A stretch of DNA of 62,390 bases from contig JBEBGV010000024.1 of the NCBI GenBank assembly GCA_040081265.1, positions 1-62,390 of the forward strand. The letters are read 5' to 3'. Below the pieces are notes generated by a model. That model made no database searches, had not been told where the DNA came from, and saw nothing but the letters and a program-made list of their open reading frames with translations. Made by a program: the position numbers and the translations under genes. Positions 30,440 to 42,124 of this stretch are shown here, piece by piece (position 1 is the stretch's first letter; each line of letters begins with the position of its first letter). Origin of the DNA: JBEBGV01 sp040081265 (GTDB lineage: Bacteria > Acidobacteriota > Vicinamibacteria > Vicinamibacterales > UBA2999).

Positions 30440-31927
30440 ATGCTGTCCCGCCTCCTCGCGCGCAAGGTCATCGCTCATCACACGTCGGAGCCGTCGGAGC
30501 ACGGCCTGCCCCGGGTGCTCGGCGCGTGGGATCTCGTGCTGCTGGCCGTGGGTGCGGTGATCGGTGCCGGCATCTTCTCGTCGATCGGGACGGCGGCGGC
30601 CGGCGAGATTCGTCCTGACGGGACGATTATCCGGGCGGCTGCCGGCCCGGCACTGGTGCTGTCGTTCCTGCTGCTCGGCGTCGTGTGTGGTCTGGCGGCG
30701 CTCTGCTATGCCGAGCTGGCGTCGATGATTCCCGACGCCGGAAGCGCCTACACCTATGCCTACGCGACGCTCGGCGAGCTGGTGGCGTGGATCATCGGCT
30801 GGGATCTGATCCTCGAATACGCGGTGGGCAACATCGCCGTGGCCGTGGCGTGGTCCGGCTACTTCAACTCACTGCTCAGCGGCTTCGGCATCACGCTGCC
30901 GGAGTGGCTCACGCACGGCTACAGGGCGGTGACGCTCAGTTCCGATCCCGCCGTGCAGGCGCTGATGACGACCGCGCCGCGTGTGGCGGGCATACCGGTG
31001 CTGGTCAACCTGCCGGCGTTCGGGATTGTCGCGTTCGTGACGTGGTTGCTGCTGCGCGGGGCGCGCGAGAGCGCGCGCGCCAACGCGGTGATGGTGGCGA
31101 TCAAGCTCCTCGTCCTCGGGCTCTTCGTCGTGGTGGGCGCCGGGCACATCGACACGGCCAACTACGTGCCGTTTGCGCCCAACGGCTGGCGCGGCATCCA
31201 TCAGGGTGCGGCGATCGTCTTCTTTGCCTACATCGGGTTCGACGCCATTTCTACGGCGGCCGAGGAAACCACCGATCCGCAGCGCAACCTGCCGCGCGGC
31301 ATTCTCGGCGGGCTGGCGCTGTGCACGGTGATCTATGTGATCGTCGGGCTCGTGGCCACAGGGCTCGTGCCGTACACCGAGCTGCGTGGCGCCGATCCGC
31401 TGGCGCGCGCGCTCGACGTCGCCGGCCTGCAGACCGCGGGCTGGATCGTGTCGGCCGGTGCCGTGGTGTCGCTGACCGCAGTGCTGCTGGTGTTTCAGTA
31501 CGGCCAGCCGCGCATCTTCTTCGCCATGGCGCGCGACGGCCTGCTGCCGCCGTGGGCCGCTCGGCTGAGCAAGAAGCGGCGCGTTCCCCACATCACCACC
31601 ATCGTCACCGGCGTGGTGGTGGCGCTCGGGTCGCTCGTGGCTGACGAAAACGAAATCTACGACCTCACCAACATCGGGACGCTGTCCGCGTTTGCCATCG
31701 TGTGCGTGGGCGTCCTGGTGCTCCGTTACGTCGAGCCCGACCGTCCCCGGCCGTTCCGCGTGCCGTTTGTCTGGCCGGTGGCCGTGCTCGGCGCCGCGGC
31801 CTGTGTCTACACCATGGCGGGCCTGCCGCGCACCGCCTGGGAGCGCTTCGGCATCTGGCTCCTTCTCGGCGCCCTCGTCTACGCCTTCTACGGATATCGT
31901 CGCAGCGCGTTGGCAAGTCGGAAGTGA
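30440..31927 (+). CDS. APC-superfamily amino acid permease
   Basis: A 495-residue transporter with 12-13 membrane helices. The first helix motif LLAVGAVIGAGIFSSIGTAAAG, the PALVLSFLLLGVVCGLAALCYAELASMIPDAGSAYTYAYATLGELVAWIIGWDLILEY block and IVFFAYIGFDAISTAAEETTDPQRNLPRGI are characteristic of the cationic amino acid transporter (CAT/YfnA) group. It would bring amino acids in by proton coupling or exchange. It is isolated between repeat tracts, so its substrate is not fixed by its context. Confidence 0.92.
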   Translation: MLSRLLARKVIAHHTSEPSEHGLPRVLGAWDLVLLAVGAVIGAGIFSSIGTAAAGEIRPDGTIIRAAAGPALVLSFLLLGVVCGLAALCYAELASMIPDAGSAYTYAYATLGELVAWIIGWDLILEYAVGNIAVAVAWSGYFNSLLSGFGITLPEWLTHGYRAVTLSSDPAVQALMTTAPRVAGIPVLVNLPAFGIVAFVTWLLLRGARESARANAVMVAIKLLVLGLFVVVGAGHIDTANYVPFAPNGWRGIHQGAAIVFFAYIGFDAISTAAEETTDPQRNLPRGILGGLALCTVIYVIVGLVATGLVPYTELRGADPLARALDVAGLQTAGWIVSAGAVVSLTAVLLVFQYGQPRIFFAMARDGLLPPWAARLSKKRRVPHITTIVTGVVVALGSLVADENEIYDLTNIGTLSAFAIVCVGVLVLRYVEPDRPRPFRVPFVWPVAVLGAAACVYTMAGLPRTAWERFGIWLLLGALVYAFYGYRRSALASRK

Positions 31928-31932
31928 CACCC

Positions 31933-32052
31933 GCCGGGTCCTGCGGACCCGGCCTACGTACCGCCTACGTACCGCCTACGTACCGCCTACGTACTGCCTA
32001 CGTACTGCCTACGTACTGCCTACGTACGTAGGGCGGGTCCGCAGGACCCGCC
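31933..32052. repeat. Two palindromic elements flanking an 11-bp tandem
   Basis: A unit in one orientation (31933-31961) and one in the other (32021-32052) enclose seven direct copies of GCCTACGTACY at an 11-bp step (31952-32028). The tandem has grown from the element's CCTACGTA tail. Confidence 0.92.
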
Positions 32053-32070
32053 GGCCGGTTCCCCTCGCGA

Positions 32071-32076
32071 TATAAT
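32071..32076 (+). promoter_or_regulatory. -10 element TATAAT upstream of uvrA
   Basis: TATAAT, 40 bases before the uvrA ATG and just after a palindromic element, which occupies the -35 region. No LexA-type box was recognised. Confidence 0.55.
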
Positions 32077-32116
32077 CGAGAGTTCAAACCCCCGGCGCGC
32101 TTCCGACAGTAGGGCT

Positions 32117-35026
32117 ATGTTGCACGATTGGATTGCGGTGCGCGGTGCCCGCGTACACAACCTCAAGAACATCGACGTCGACCTGCCTCGCGACCAGCTG
32201 GTCGTGATCACCGGCCTCTCGGGGTCCGGCAAGTCGTCGCTCGCCTTCGACACGATCTACGCCGAGGGCCAGCGGCGCTATGTCGAGTCGCTCTCGGCCT
32301 ACGCCCGGCAGTTTCTCGAGCAGATGGAGAAGCCCGACGTCGACCTGATCGAGGGGCTGTCGCCAGCCATTTCCATCGAGCAGAAGACCACCGGGTCCAA
32401 CCCGCGCTCGACGGTCGGCACGGTCACCGAAATCTACGACTACCTCAGGCTGCTCTTCGCCAACATCGGCATCCCGCACTGCTACAACTGCGGTCGCGAG
32501 ATCTCATCGCAGTCGCTCGACCGGATCCTCGACCTGGTGATGCTCTATCCACAGGAGGCGCGCATCAACATCCTCGCGCCGGTCGTCCGTGGACGGAAGG
32601 GCGAGTTCAAGAAGGAACTGCAGGGGCTGCGCCAGCGCGGTTTCACCAAGGCGCGCATCGACGGTCAGTTCCGCTCGATTGACGATGACGTGAAGCTCGA
32701 CCGTCGGCGCAACCACAACATCGACGTCGTCGTGGACCGCCTGATCATCAAGTCCGGAATCGAACGCCGTCTCGGCGAGTCGCTTGAAGTGGCCCTCGGC
32801 CTGGCCGACGACATCGTCGTTGTGAATACCTTCGAGGGGGGCGACCAGCTCTTCTCGCGGAAGCTGGCCTGTGTGTCGTGCGGCATCTCCGTGCCCGAGA
32901 TGACGCCGCGCGCGTTCTCGTTCAACTCCCCGCACGGCGCGTGCACCGAGTGTCAGGGACTTGGCGCCACCTACGATTTCGACCCGCGCCTGATCGTCCC
33001 CGACGAATCGAAGTCGCTGATGGCGGGCGCCGTTGCGCCGTGGGCGGCTGGCGACCGCAAGCTGGTGCGCGAGGCGGTGACGACGCTCGCGGCGACGTTT
33101 GGCATCGACCCTGAGTTGCCGTTCTCGAAGTTGCCGCGCAAGCATCGTGACCTCGTGCTCTTCGGTCCGTCTTCGGCGAGCCGTGCAGCGGCACCGACCC
33201 GCGTCGCGGTGGCGCGGGACGAAGAAGACGATGACGAGGAGGCCGAGTTCGAGCTGCCGAAGCGTAAGCGCGGGCGTGAGTCGGGCCGCGAGAAGGACCC
33301 GTTTGGCAAGGGCTTCGAAGGCGTCGTGCCCAACCTCAGGCGGCGTTATGAGGAAGGCTCCTGGGCCGTGCAGGAAGATCTCGAGCCCTATCGCACGCTG
33401 CGCGAGTGCCCGGGTTGCCACGGGCAGAGGCTTCGTCGCGAGAGCCTGGCGGTGCGCGTCAAGGGACGCGGCATGGCCGACTACGTCAACCTGCCGATCA
33501 GCGAAGCGGTGGGGGTGTTCGAGTCCTTCGAGCTGAACGAGCGCGAAACACTCATCGCATCGCGAGTGCTGCGCGAAGTTCGCGAGCGCGTGCACTTCCT
33601 GGACGATGTGGGGGTGGGGTACCTGACGCTCAACCGCAGCGCAGCGACGCTGTCGGGCGGGGAAGGACAGCGTATCCGCCTGGCCACGCAGATCGGTGCC
33701 AACCTGACCGGCGTGTTGTACGTGCTCGACGAGCCGTCGATCGGCCTGCACCAGCGCGACAACCAGAAACTGCTGGCGACTCTCGCCAGGCTGCGTGACC
33801 TGGGCAACACCGTCGTCGTCGTCGAGCACGACGAGGAGACGATTCGCGCCGCCGATTATGTGGTCGATCTGGGACCAGGCGCCGGCGAACTTGGCGGCCA
33901 CGTGATCTTCCAGGGCCATCCGCAGGACCTGCTCAACACGCCGAACGACTCGTTGACCGGCGCGTATCTGAAGGGGGAGCGCTCGATCCCGACGCCGACG
34001 ACACGACGGGCTCCGGGGCGCGGAGAGATCGTCATCCGCGACGCGCACGCCAACAACCTCAAGCACATCGACGTGCGTATTCCGCTGGGGATGCTCGTCG
34101 CCGTGACCGGCGTCAGCGGATCGGGCAAGTCCACGCTGGTCAACGACATCCTCTACAGGTCGCTGGCGCGCACGCTGTACAAGGCCGGCACCGAGCCGGG
34201 CGCACACGCCACCATCGAGGGGACGGCGCTCATCGACAAGGTCATCGAGATCGACCAGTCGCCGATCGGCCGGACGCCACGGTCCAACCCGTCGACCTAC
34301 ACCGGCATGTTCACGTTCATCCGCGAGCTGTTCGCGATGATGCCCGAGGCGAAGACACGCGGCTTCAAGCCGGGGCGGTTCTCGTTCAACGTCAAGGGCG
34401 GCCGCTGCGAAGCGTGTCAGGGCGACGGCGTGATCGCCATCGAGATGCACTTCCTGCCCGACGTCTACGTGACGTGTGAGGAATGCAAGGGTCGCCGCTA
34501 CAACCGCGAGACGCTCGAGATCCAGTACCGCGGGCTGTCGATCGCCGACATGCTCGACCTCACGGTGGATCAGGCGATGCCGTTGCTCGAGAACGTGCCG
34601 CCGATCGCCAACAAGCTGCGCACGCTGCAGGACGTGGGGCTGGGCTACATCGAACTCGGGCAGTCGGCCACGACGCTCAGTGGCGGGGAGGCGCAGCGCG
34701 TGAAGCTGGCGCGCGAGCTGTCGCGGCGGAGCACCGGGCGCACGCTCTACATCCTGGACGAGCCGACCACGGGCCTGCACTTCGAGGACACGCGGAAGCT
34801 GCTCGACGTCCTGAACAAGCTGGTCGACCAGGGCAACACGGTGGTGGTGATCGAGCACAACCTCGACGTGATCCGGTGCGCGGACTACGTGCTGGACCTC
34901 GGTCCCGAGGGCGGGGCGGGTGGAGGCAAGGTGGTGGCGTCGGGCACGCCCGAGGAGTTGGCGGCCGCCCGCGCCTCGGTGACCGGAACCTTCCTGAAGC
35001 CCCTGCTCGCACCAAGAGCCAGCTAG
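32117..35026 (+). CDS. uvrA: Excinuclease ABC subunit A
   Basis: A 969-residue damage-recognition ATPase of nucleotide excision repair. It has two ABC modules: Walker A in ITGLSGSGKSSLAFDT (about 35) and VTGVSGSGKSTLVNDI (about 665), signature LSGGEGQRIRLATQIG and LSGGEAQRVKLARELS, and zinc modules with CxxC pairs (CYNCG; CVSCG...CTEC; CEACQ...CEECKGRRYN). It loads UvrB at lesions. An acidic-basic insertion around 365-395 (EEDDDEEAEFELPKRKRGRE) is longer than in E. coli. Length and motifs are complete; uvrB and uvrC are not in the window. Confidence 0.97.
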   Translation: MLHDWIAVRGARVHNLKNIDVDLPRDQLVVITGLSGSGKSSLAFDTIYAEGQRRYVESLSAYARQFLEQMEKPDVDLIEGLSPAISIEQKTTGSNPRSTVGTVTEIYDYLRLLFANIGIPHCYNCGREISSQSLDRILDLVMLYPQEARINILAPVVRGRKGEFKKELQGLRQRGFTKARIDGQFRSIDDDVKLDRRRNHNIDVVVDRLIIKSGIERRLGESLEVALGLADDIVVVNTFEGGDQLFSRKLACVSCGISVPEMTPRAFSFNSPHGACTECQGLGATYDFDPRLIVPDESKSLMAGAVAPWAAGDRKLVREAVTTLAATFGIDPELPFSKLPRKHRDLVLFGPSSASRAAAPTRVAVARDEEDDDEEAEFELPKRKRGRESGREKDPFGKGFEGVVPNLRRRYEEGSWAVQEDLEPYRTLRECPGCHGQRLRRESLAVRVKGRGMADYVNLPISEAVGVFESFELNERETLIASRVLREVRERVHFLDDVGVGYLTLNRSAATLSGGEGQRIRLATQIGANLTGVLYVLDEPSIGLHQRDNQKLLATLARLRDLGNTVVVVEHDEETIRAADYVVDLGPGAGELGGHVIFQGHPQDLLNTPNDSLTGAYLKGERSIPTPTTRRAPGRGEIVIRDAHANNLKHIDVRIPLGMLVAVTGVSGSGKSTLVNDILYRSLARTLYKAGTEPGAHATIEGTALIDKVIEIDQSPIGRTPRSNPSTYTGMFTFIRELFAMMPEAKTRGFKPGRFSFNVKGGRCEACQGDGVIAIEMHFLPDVYVTCEECKGRRYNRETLEIQYRGLSIADMLDLTVDQAMPLLENVPPIANKLRTLQDVGLGYIELGQSATTLSGGEAQRVKLARELSRRSTGRTLYILDEPTTGLHFEDTRKLLDVLNKLVDQGNTVVVIEHNLDVIRCADYVLDLGPEGGAGGGKVVASGTPEELAAARASVTGTFLKPLLAPRAS

Positions 35027-35041
35027 CTCGCCGTGCCTGAT

Positions 35042-35057
35042 GTGGCTCTAGAGCCAC
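35042..35057. terminator. 16-bp palindrome after uvrA
   Basis: GTGGCTCTAGAGCCAC, a perfect self-complement 15 bases past the uvrA stop. There is no T-run, so it is only a possible terminator; it could also be a protein-binding site. Confidence 0.4.
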
Positions 35058-35240
35058 GGCTGAATCTCCATGCCTGTTGTCACAGTGATACACTGGCGAG
35101 GTTTTTCGCGGTCTGGCCGATAGTGCAGTGTGGCTGTAAAGTGTCTGTGCCGATTGTAGTTACGGCTACAGGTCATTGAGTTTCGGCTAACGGCATTCAT
35201 GTTGCTTAGGAGAGGGACGGACCTCTAAGAGCCAACCCTG

Positions 35241-36143
35241 ATGAATCCCCAGCGCACCCTTCGTCGAGCCATTACCTGTGCGGGGATTGGTCTGCACTCC
35301 GGTAAGAAGGTCACGCTCTCGCTCAAGCCCGCTCCCATCGACTCAGGGATCCGGTTCCGGCGTGCGGATCTGGGTGGTCTCGAGGTGCCGGCCACGGTCG
35401 AGCACGTCTGCGGCATCAGCTACGCTACCGGCCTGGCGCGCGACGCGGTAAGCGTCGATACGGTCGAGCACCTGCTTGCCGCGCTCGTCAGCCTGGGCAT
35501 CGACAACGTGGTCGTCGAGCTGAACTCGCCGGAAGTGCCGATCATGGACGGCAGCGCGGCGCCGTTCATCTACCTGATTCAGGAAGCCGGCGTCAGGGAG
35601 CTGTCACGCCCGCGGCGCTTCCTCAAGGTGCTGCGGCCGATGTCGCTGACGCGCGACGACAAGCGCATCGCGGTCTATCCGTCGGATCGTTTCAAGGTCA
35701 CCTACAGCATCTCGTTCGATCACCCGATGCTTCGCCATCAGGCGCGGACGATGCGCGTGACGGAGCAGACCTTCATCGACGAGATCGCCCCGGCGCGCAC
35801 GTTCGGGTTCCTCAAGGAAGTCGAGATGCTGCGTCAGCAGGGTCTCGCGCTTGGCGGCTCGCTCGAGAACGCCATCGTCATCGGTGACACGGGCGTGCTG
35901 AACAACGCCCTGCGCTTCGAAGACGAGTTCGTGCGTCACAAGATTCTCGATCTGATTGGTGACATGGCACTCGTCGGGTTCCCGATCATCGGGCACCTTG
36001 TCGCGCATCGTGGCGGGCATGCCCTCCACACCGAATTCGCGGCGCGCCTGCTTGCTGACACCGACGCCTGGGAGCTGGTCGAGAATCCGGTCTCAGAGCC
36101 CGTTGGCCATCCCGTCGCCGACGCCGTCCGCGTCACGCAGTAA
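35241..36143 (+). CDS. lpxC: UDP-3-O-acyl-N-acetylglucosamine deacetylase
   Basis: A 300-residue zinc amidase that performs the committed step of lipid A synthesis. Features are the N-terminal GIGLHSGKKVTLSLKPAP, VDTVEHLLAALVSLGIDNVVVELNSPEVPIMDGSA (first zinc His), FEDEFVRHKILDLIGDMAL (second His and Asp ligands) and RGGHALHTEFAARLL with the catalytic His. The length matches the family. Its presence shows that the cell makes lipopolysaccharide. The 200-bp gap upstream has no element and may contain its promoter (a GATACA near 35087 is weak evidence). Confidence 0.96.
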   Translation: MNPQRTLRRAITCAGIGLHSGKKVTLSLKPAPIDSGIRFRRADLGGLEVPATVEHVCGISYATGLARDAVSVDTVEHLLAALVSLGIDNVVVELNSPEVPIMDGSAAPFIYLIQEAGVRELSRPRRFLKVLRPMSLTRDDKRIAVYPSDRFKVTYSISFDHPMLRHQARTMRVTEQTFIDEIAPARTFGFLKEVEMLRQQGLALGGSLENAIVIGDTGVLNNALRFEDEFVRHKILDLIGDMALVGFPIIGHLVAHRGGHALHTEFAARLLADTDAWELVENPVSEPVGHPVADAVRVTQ

Positions 36144-36150
36144 CCGAGTC

Positions 36151-36274
36151 CGGCGGGTCCTCCCGCCTTCGCTGAAGCTACGGCGGACAGGTCGGACCCG
36201 CCCTACGTACCGTCCCCCGCCGGCGGGTCCTTCGGACCCGCCCTACGTACGTAGGCCGGGTCGGAACGACCCGG
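36151..36274. repeat. Palindromic elements, one composite and two plain; last in the window
   Basis: A unit with an inner TCCCGCCTTCGCTGAAGCTA module inside its GGGTCC/GGACCC arms, a plain unit, then an inverted arm pair (GGCCGGGTCG-GAA-CGACCCGGC). No copy was found from here to the window end. Confidence 0.9.
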
Positions 36275-36277
36275 CGA

Positions 36278-36541
36278 TTACTTCGCAAGCCTCCGCAAGT
36301 ACGCTTCCAGCTTGTCGTTCTCGTACTTCACCGTATTCAGGAACAGGCTCTCGACCAGGTAGGCGCGTTTCTCGGCGTCGTCCATCTGGTCGATGAGGTG
36401 CGTGATCTCGCGCATCATGTCCTCGAAGGTGCGGTCCAGTTCCTTGCGGGCCGTGACCTCCTGATAGAGCGTTTCCATCATGGCGAGCAGGTCGCCATCG
36501 AGCGTGATCGCGCTTCCCGTGGTGGTCTGAATCGTTTTCAT
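36278..36541 (-). CDS. Small helical protein of a sigma/STAS operon, function unknown
   Basis: An 87-residue, highly charged, mostly helical protein (for example LYQEVTARKELDRTFEDMMREI and DDAEKRAYLVESLFLNTVKYENDKLEAYLRRLAK) that I do not recognise. Its ATG overlaps the stop of the STAS gene (ATGA), so it is the third gene of a coupled operon that begins with an ECF sigma factor. By position it could regulate the STAS protein or the sigma factor. No catalytic motif is seen. Confidence 0.75.
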   Translation of the reverse strand: MKTIQTTTGSAITLDGDLLAMMETLYQEVTARKELDRTFEDMMREITHLIDQMDDAEKRAYLVESLFLNTVKYENDKLEAYLRRLAK

Positions 36542-36885
36542 CGCGGCGCTCCGAAACTCTTGAGGGCCGAGGCTTCGTCTGCGTGGATTTCGAGGAAGTT
36601 TTGTGCGCCGGTCATCGTCAGCATCGTTTCGACGCGCTTCTGGACCCCGGAGAGCTTCAGCGCGCCGCCGGCGGCGCTGGCCTGACGATAGAGATCCATC
36701 AGGCAGCCCACCGTGGCGCTGTCGATGTAGGTGACCGTCGTCAGGTCCAGCAGCACCTGGCGGTCGCCGTTCCTGAACAGCGTGCCGACGGCGTCGGCAA
36801 GTTCGGCGAGGAGCGGATACATGACCCGGCCTTCGTTGATGCGGACAACCACGGCGTTGGGGAGGCGGTCGGTGGTGAGATTCAT
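36538..36885 (-). CDS. STAS-domain anti-sigma factor antagonist
   Basis: A 115-residue SpoIIAA/RsbV-like protein. VLLDLTTVTYIDSATVGCLMDLYRQASAAGGALKLSG carries the conserved Asp-Ser pair (IDSATVG), where the Ser is the usual phosphorylation site. In known systems such proteins bind a kinase-type anti-sigma factor when unphosphorylated and so free a sigma factor. No RsbW-type kinase gene lies next to it. It is coupled by four-base overlaps both to the ECF sigma gene upstream and to the 87-residue gene downstream. Confidence 0.88.
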   Translation of the reverse strand: MNLTTDRLPNAVVVRINEGRVMYPLLAELADAVGTLFRNGDRQVLLDLTTVTYIDSATVGCLMDLYRQASAAGGALKLSGVQKRVETMLTMTGAQNFLEIHADEASALKSFGAPR

Positions 36886-37529
36886 CCCAGGGCTCCAGTG
36901 CGGCCGAGCGGGTCACGCTCGCCGCGAATCTGCTGAACTTGCCGGGCCAGTTCGGCACGGCCGCGATTGATGCGGGACTTGACCGTGCCTTCCGGCACGC
37001 GGAGTTGCTCGGCGATTTCCTGATACGACAGTTCCTGGATGTCGCGGAGCACGACGGCCGTGCGCAGCGTGGGCGCGAGCTTGCTGAGCGCCTGGCGCAC
37101 CAGCGCGACGCGGTCGGCCTGTTCCAGGATAGCGAGTGGGCCGGCGGTGGTGGCCACCGGCTTCAGATCGCTGACGTCCATGTCGCGACTCATGGTCTGT
37201 CGCTCCTTGCGGACGCTGCGGTAGTGATCGATGCAGAGATTGCGGCTGACGGAGATGAGCCAGGTCTGGAAGTTGGCGCGCCGGTCGAAGGTGTCGAGCG
37301 ACTTGAACAGCTTCAGGAAGACGTCCTGGGTCAGGTCTTCGGCGGCATCGTGGGTGCCGACGAAGGTGTAGGCGATGTTGAACACCTTGCGTCGGTACAG
37401 CCGTACGATCGCTTCCCACGCGGCCTGGTCGCCGCTCAAGCAGCGTTGAATGATCTGATCGATCTGAGTCGTGGGGCGCGCCAAGTCAGGCTCGCCTGGG
37501 GGCGCGCCAGGCGCGGCGTCACCGGACAT
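36882..37529 (-). CDS. ECF-family RNA polymerase sigma factor
   Basis: A 215-residue sigma factor with region 2 (VRLYRRKVFNIAYTFVGTHDAAEDLTQDVFLKLFKSLDTFDRRANFQTWLISVSRNLCIDHYR) and region 4 (LRTAVVLRDIQELSYQEIAEQLRVPEGTVKSRINRGRAELA), joined by a linker with MSRDMDV. The ATG at 37529 is preferred; another at 37568 would overlap the lysA start. No zinc anti-sigma factor follows, which is unusual for an ECF operon; instead a STAS protein does. It is divergent from lysA, with 37 bases between the starts. Confidence 0.9.
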   Translation of the reverse strand: MSGDAAPGAPPGEPDLARPTTQIDQIIQRCLSGDQAAWEAIVRLYRRKVFNIAYTFVGTHDAAEDLTQDVFLKLFKSLDTFDRRANFQTWLISVSRNLCIDHYRSVRKERQTMSRDMDVSDLKPVATTAGPLAILEQADRVALVRQALSKLAPTLRTAVVLRDIQELSYQEIAEQLRVPEGTVKSRINRGRAELARQVQQIRGERDPLGRTGALG

Positions 37530-37566
37530 GCGCGATCTGTGGCGATGCTGTGGCGAGAATGCGCGC

Positions 37567-38832
37567 ATGATAACATGCGATCCGCTCGTGTACCAACCGT
37601 TCCAGCCATCCGCCGCCGGTCTCACCTGCGACGGGCTTCCCGTTCAGTCGATCGTCGAACGCAGCGGAACGCCTGTCTATGTGTACAGTGCCGAGGGCGT
37701 TCGTCGCGCCTATCGTGCGATTGACGAGGCGTTTGCCTCGTACCCGCACGCGATCCATTACGCGATGAAGGCCAACTCCACGCTTGGCATCGTGCGCGTG
37801 CTCCGGGAGGTCGGCAGCCGCATCGACGCCAACTCGGTGGGCGAAATCCAGGTGGCCGAGCGTGTCGGCTTCGCGCCGGCCGATGTCGTCTTCACCGGCG
37901 TCGGCAAGACCCACGACGAACTGACCTACGCCGTGCTCCACAACGTCGGCACGATCAACGCGGAGTCGGCGGGCGAACTCGATCGCATCGCGGCGATCGC
38001 GCACGCCCATGGTCGGACGGCGCGCGTGGCGGTCCGTATCAACCCCGACATCGACGCGAAGAGCCATCCCAATATCTCCACCGGCCTCAAGTCGAACAAG
38101 TTCGGCGTGCCGATGGAGGAAGCGCTGTCGATCTACCGCGATCGCCGGAACACGCCTGGCGTTCGCTTCGTCGGCCTGCACGTCCATATCGGCTCGCAGA
38201 TCACCACGCTCGAGCCGCTGACCCGCGCGGCCTCCACGCTGGTCGATCTCGCACTGGCACTGCAGGCGGACGGGTTCGCGCTCGAACACGTCGATCTTGG
38301 TGGCGGACTCGGCATCACCTACGACGGACAGGCGGTGATCGATCCGGTGGCCTATGCGGCCGCGGTGTTGCCGGAACTACGACGTATCGGCCTGCCAGTG
38401 GTGCTCGAGCCGGGCCGCGCGATTGTCGGGCACGCCGGCGCGCTCGTCGCGCGCATCGTCGACATCAAGCAGTTTCCTGATGGACGCACGTTCGCCGTGC
38501 TCGACGCGGGGATGGGGGAGCTGATCCGGCCGGCGATGTACGGGTCCTACCACCGCATCGTGCCCGTGTCGCCGCGCGAGGGCTTCGAGACGCCGTGGGA
38601 CATCGTCGGACCCATCTGCGAGAGCAGCGATGTGTTTGCGCGTCAGCGCATGCTGGGCCCGCTCCAGGTCGGAGACCTGATGGCGATTCTCGACGCCGGC
38701 GCGTACGGATCGGTCATGGGCTCCAACTACAACAGGCATCTGCTCCCCGAAGAAGTGCTCGTCGATGCTGGCGCTGCCACAGTCATTCGCCGACGGCAGA
38801 CGCTCGACGATGTGCTGGCGCTCGAGAGCTGA
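37567..38832 (+). CDS. lysA: Diaminopimelate decarboxylase
   Basis: A 421-residue PLP enzyme that makes lysine from meso-diaminopimelate. The PLP lysine is in HYAMKANSTLGIVRVL, and other marks are DANSVGEIQVA, VRINPDIDAKSHPNISTGLKSNKFG, LHVHIGSQIT, DLGGGLGI, LEPGRAIVGHAG and GPICESSDVFA (the catalytic Cys of the partner subunit). The ATG at 37567 lies close to the divergent sigma gene. The thymidylate kinase gene follows 20 bases downstream and is likely cotranscribed. Confidence 0.95.
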   Translation: MITCDPLVYQPFQPSAAGLTCDGLPVQSIVERSGTPVYVYSAEGVRRAYRAIDEAFASYPHAIHYAMKANSTLGIVRVLREVGSRIDANSVGEIQVAERVGFAPADVVFTGVGKTHDELTYAVLHNVGTINAESAGELDRIAAIAHAHGRTARVAVRINPDIDAKSHPNISTGLKSNKFGVPMEEALSIYRDRRNTPGVRFVGLHVHIGSQITTLEPLTRAASTLVDLALALQADGFALEHVDLGGGLGITYDGQAVIDPVAYAAAVLPELRRIGLPVVLEPGRAIVGHAGALVARIVDIKQFPDGRTFAVLDAGMGELIRPAMYGSYHRIVPVSPREGFETPWDIVGPICESSDVFARQRMLGPLQVGDLMAILDAGAYGSVMGSNYNRHLLPEEVLVDAGAATVIRRRQTLDDVLALES

Positions 38833-38852
38833 CCGACAGCGTGACCAGCCCC

Positions 38853-39437
38853 ATGCACGGACTCCTCGTCGCGTTCGAGGGACTCGACCAGAGCGGGAAG
38901 CAGACCCAGGCCGAGCGCCTGCGGGACATGCTGGCGGCGCGCGGCCGCACCGTCCGCCTGCTGTCGTTTCCGGACTACCGCACATCAATTGGCAAGGAAA
39001 TCGGCCTGGCGCTGCGCGGCGAGCGGACCTTCGGTCCTGACGTGATGCAGTTGCTCTACGTGGCCAACCGCCATGAGTGGAAGGACGACATCCTCCGGGA
39101 TATCGAGGCTGGTACCGTTGTCGTGTGCGATCGCTATCTCGCGTCGAGCGTGGCCTACGGCGAGGCCCACGGGCTGGACGGTGCGTGGCTGCGCGACATC
39201 CAGCGCTTCCTGCCGCAGCCTGCGCTCACGGTGCTCCTCGACATCGCGCCCGAGACCTCCGCGACGCGCAAGACGGCCGATCGCGACAAGTACGAGCGCG
39301 ATCTGGCCCTGCTGGCGCGCGTGCGTGCCAGCTACCACCGCCAGGCCGAGGCACCCGGCTGGGTCCGACTGGACGCCGGGCGCGGCCGCGATGAGGTCGC
39401 CGCCGACGTGACTGCGGCCGTCCTGCCGCTGCTCTGA
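38853..39437 (+). CDS. tmk: Thymidylate kinase
   Basis: A 194-residue kinase that converts dTMP to dTDP. The P-loop is FEGLDQSGKQTQ, the DR(Y/x) motif is VVCDRYLASSVAYGEAHGL, and ARKTADRDKYERD resembles the lid. The GLDQSGK loop and LSFPDYRTSIGKEI are nearer to eukaryote-like thymidylate kinases than to E. coli. The ATG at 38853 is chosen for family fit; a GTG at 38841 would add four residues. Confidence 0.92.
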   Translation: MHGLLVAFEGLDQSGKQTQAERLRDMLAARGRTVRLLSFPDYRTSIGKEIGLALRGERTFGPDVMQLLYVANRHEWKDDILRDIEAGTVVVCDRYLASSVAYGEAHGLDGAWLRDIQRFLPQPALTVLLDIAPETSATRKTADRDKYERDLALLARVRASYHRQAEAPGWVRLDAGRGRDEVAADVTAAVLPLL

Positions 39438-39493
39438 AACAGCCGCCCCCGTGAGAGGCATGAAGTACCATGTCGGCCTCTCATCGGTGAACT

Positions 39494-42109
<2,616 letters not shown>

Positions 42110-42124
42110 CGGGCCCAGCGGCTT

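Noticed and set aside
32504..34858. A 784-codon open frame antisense to uvrA
   Set aside because: It has no family resemblance, is rich in His/Arg/Asp/Val as expected from the complement of high-GC codons, and lies entirely opposite a textbook UvrA.
35027..35240. A tRNA or small RNA between uvrA and lpxC
   Set aside because: No cloverleaf or CCA end could be folded by eye; only a 16-bp palindrome and a weak -10 are seen.
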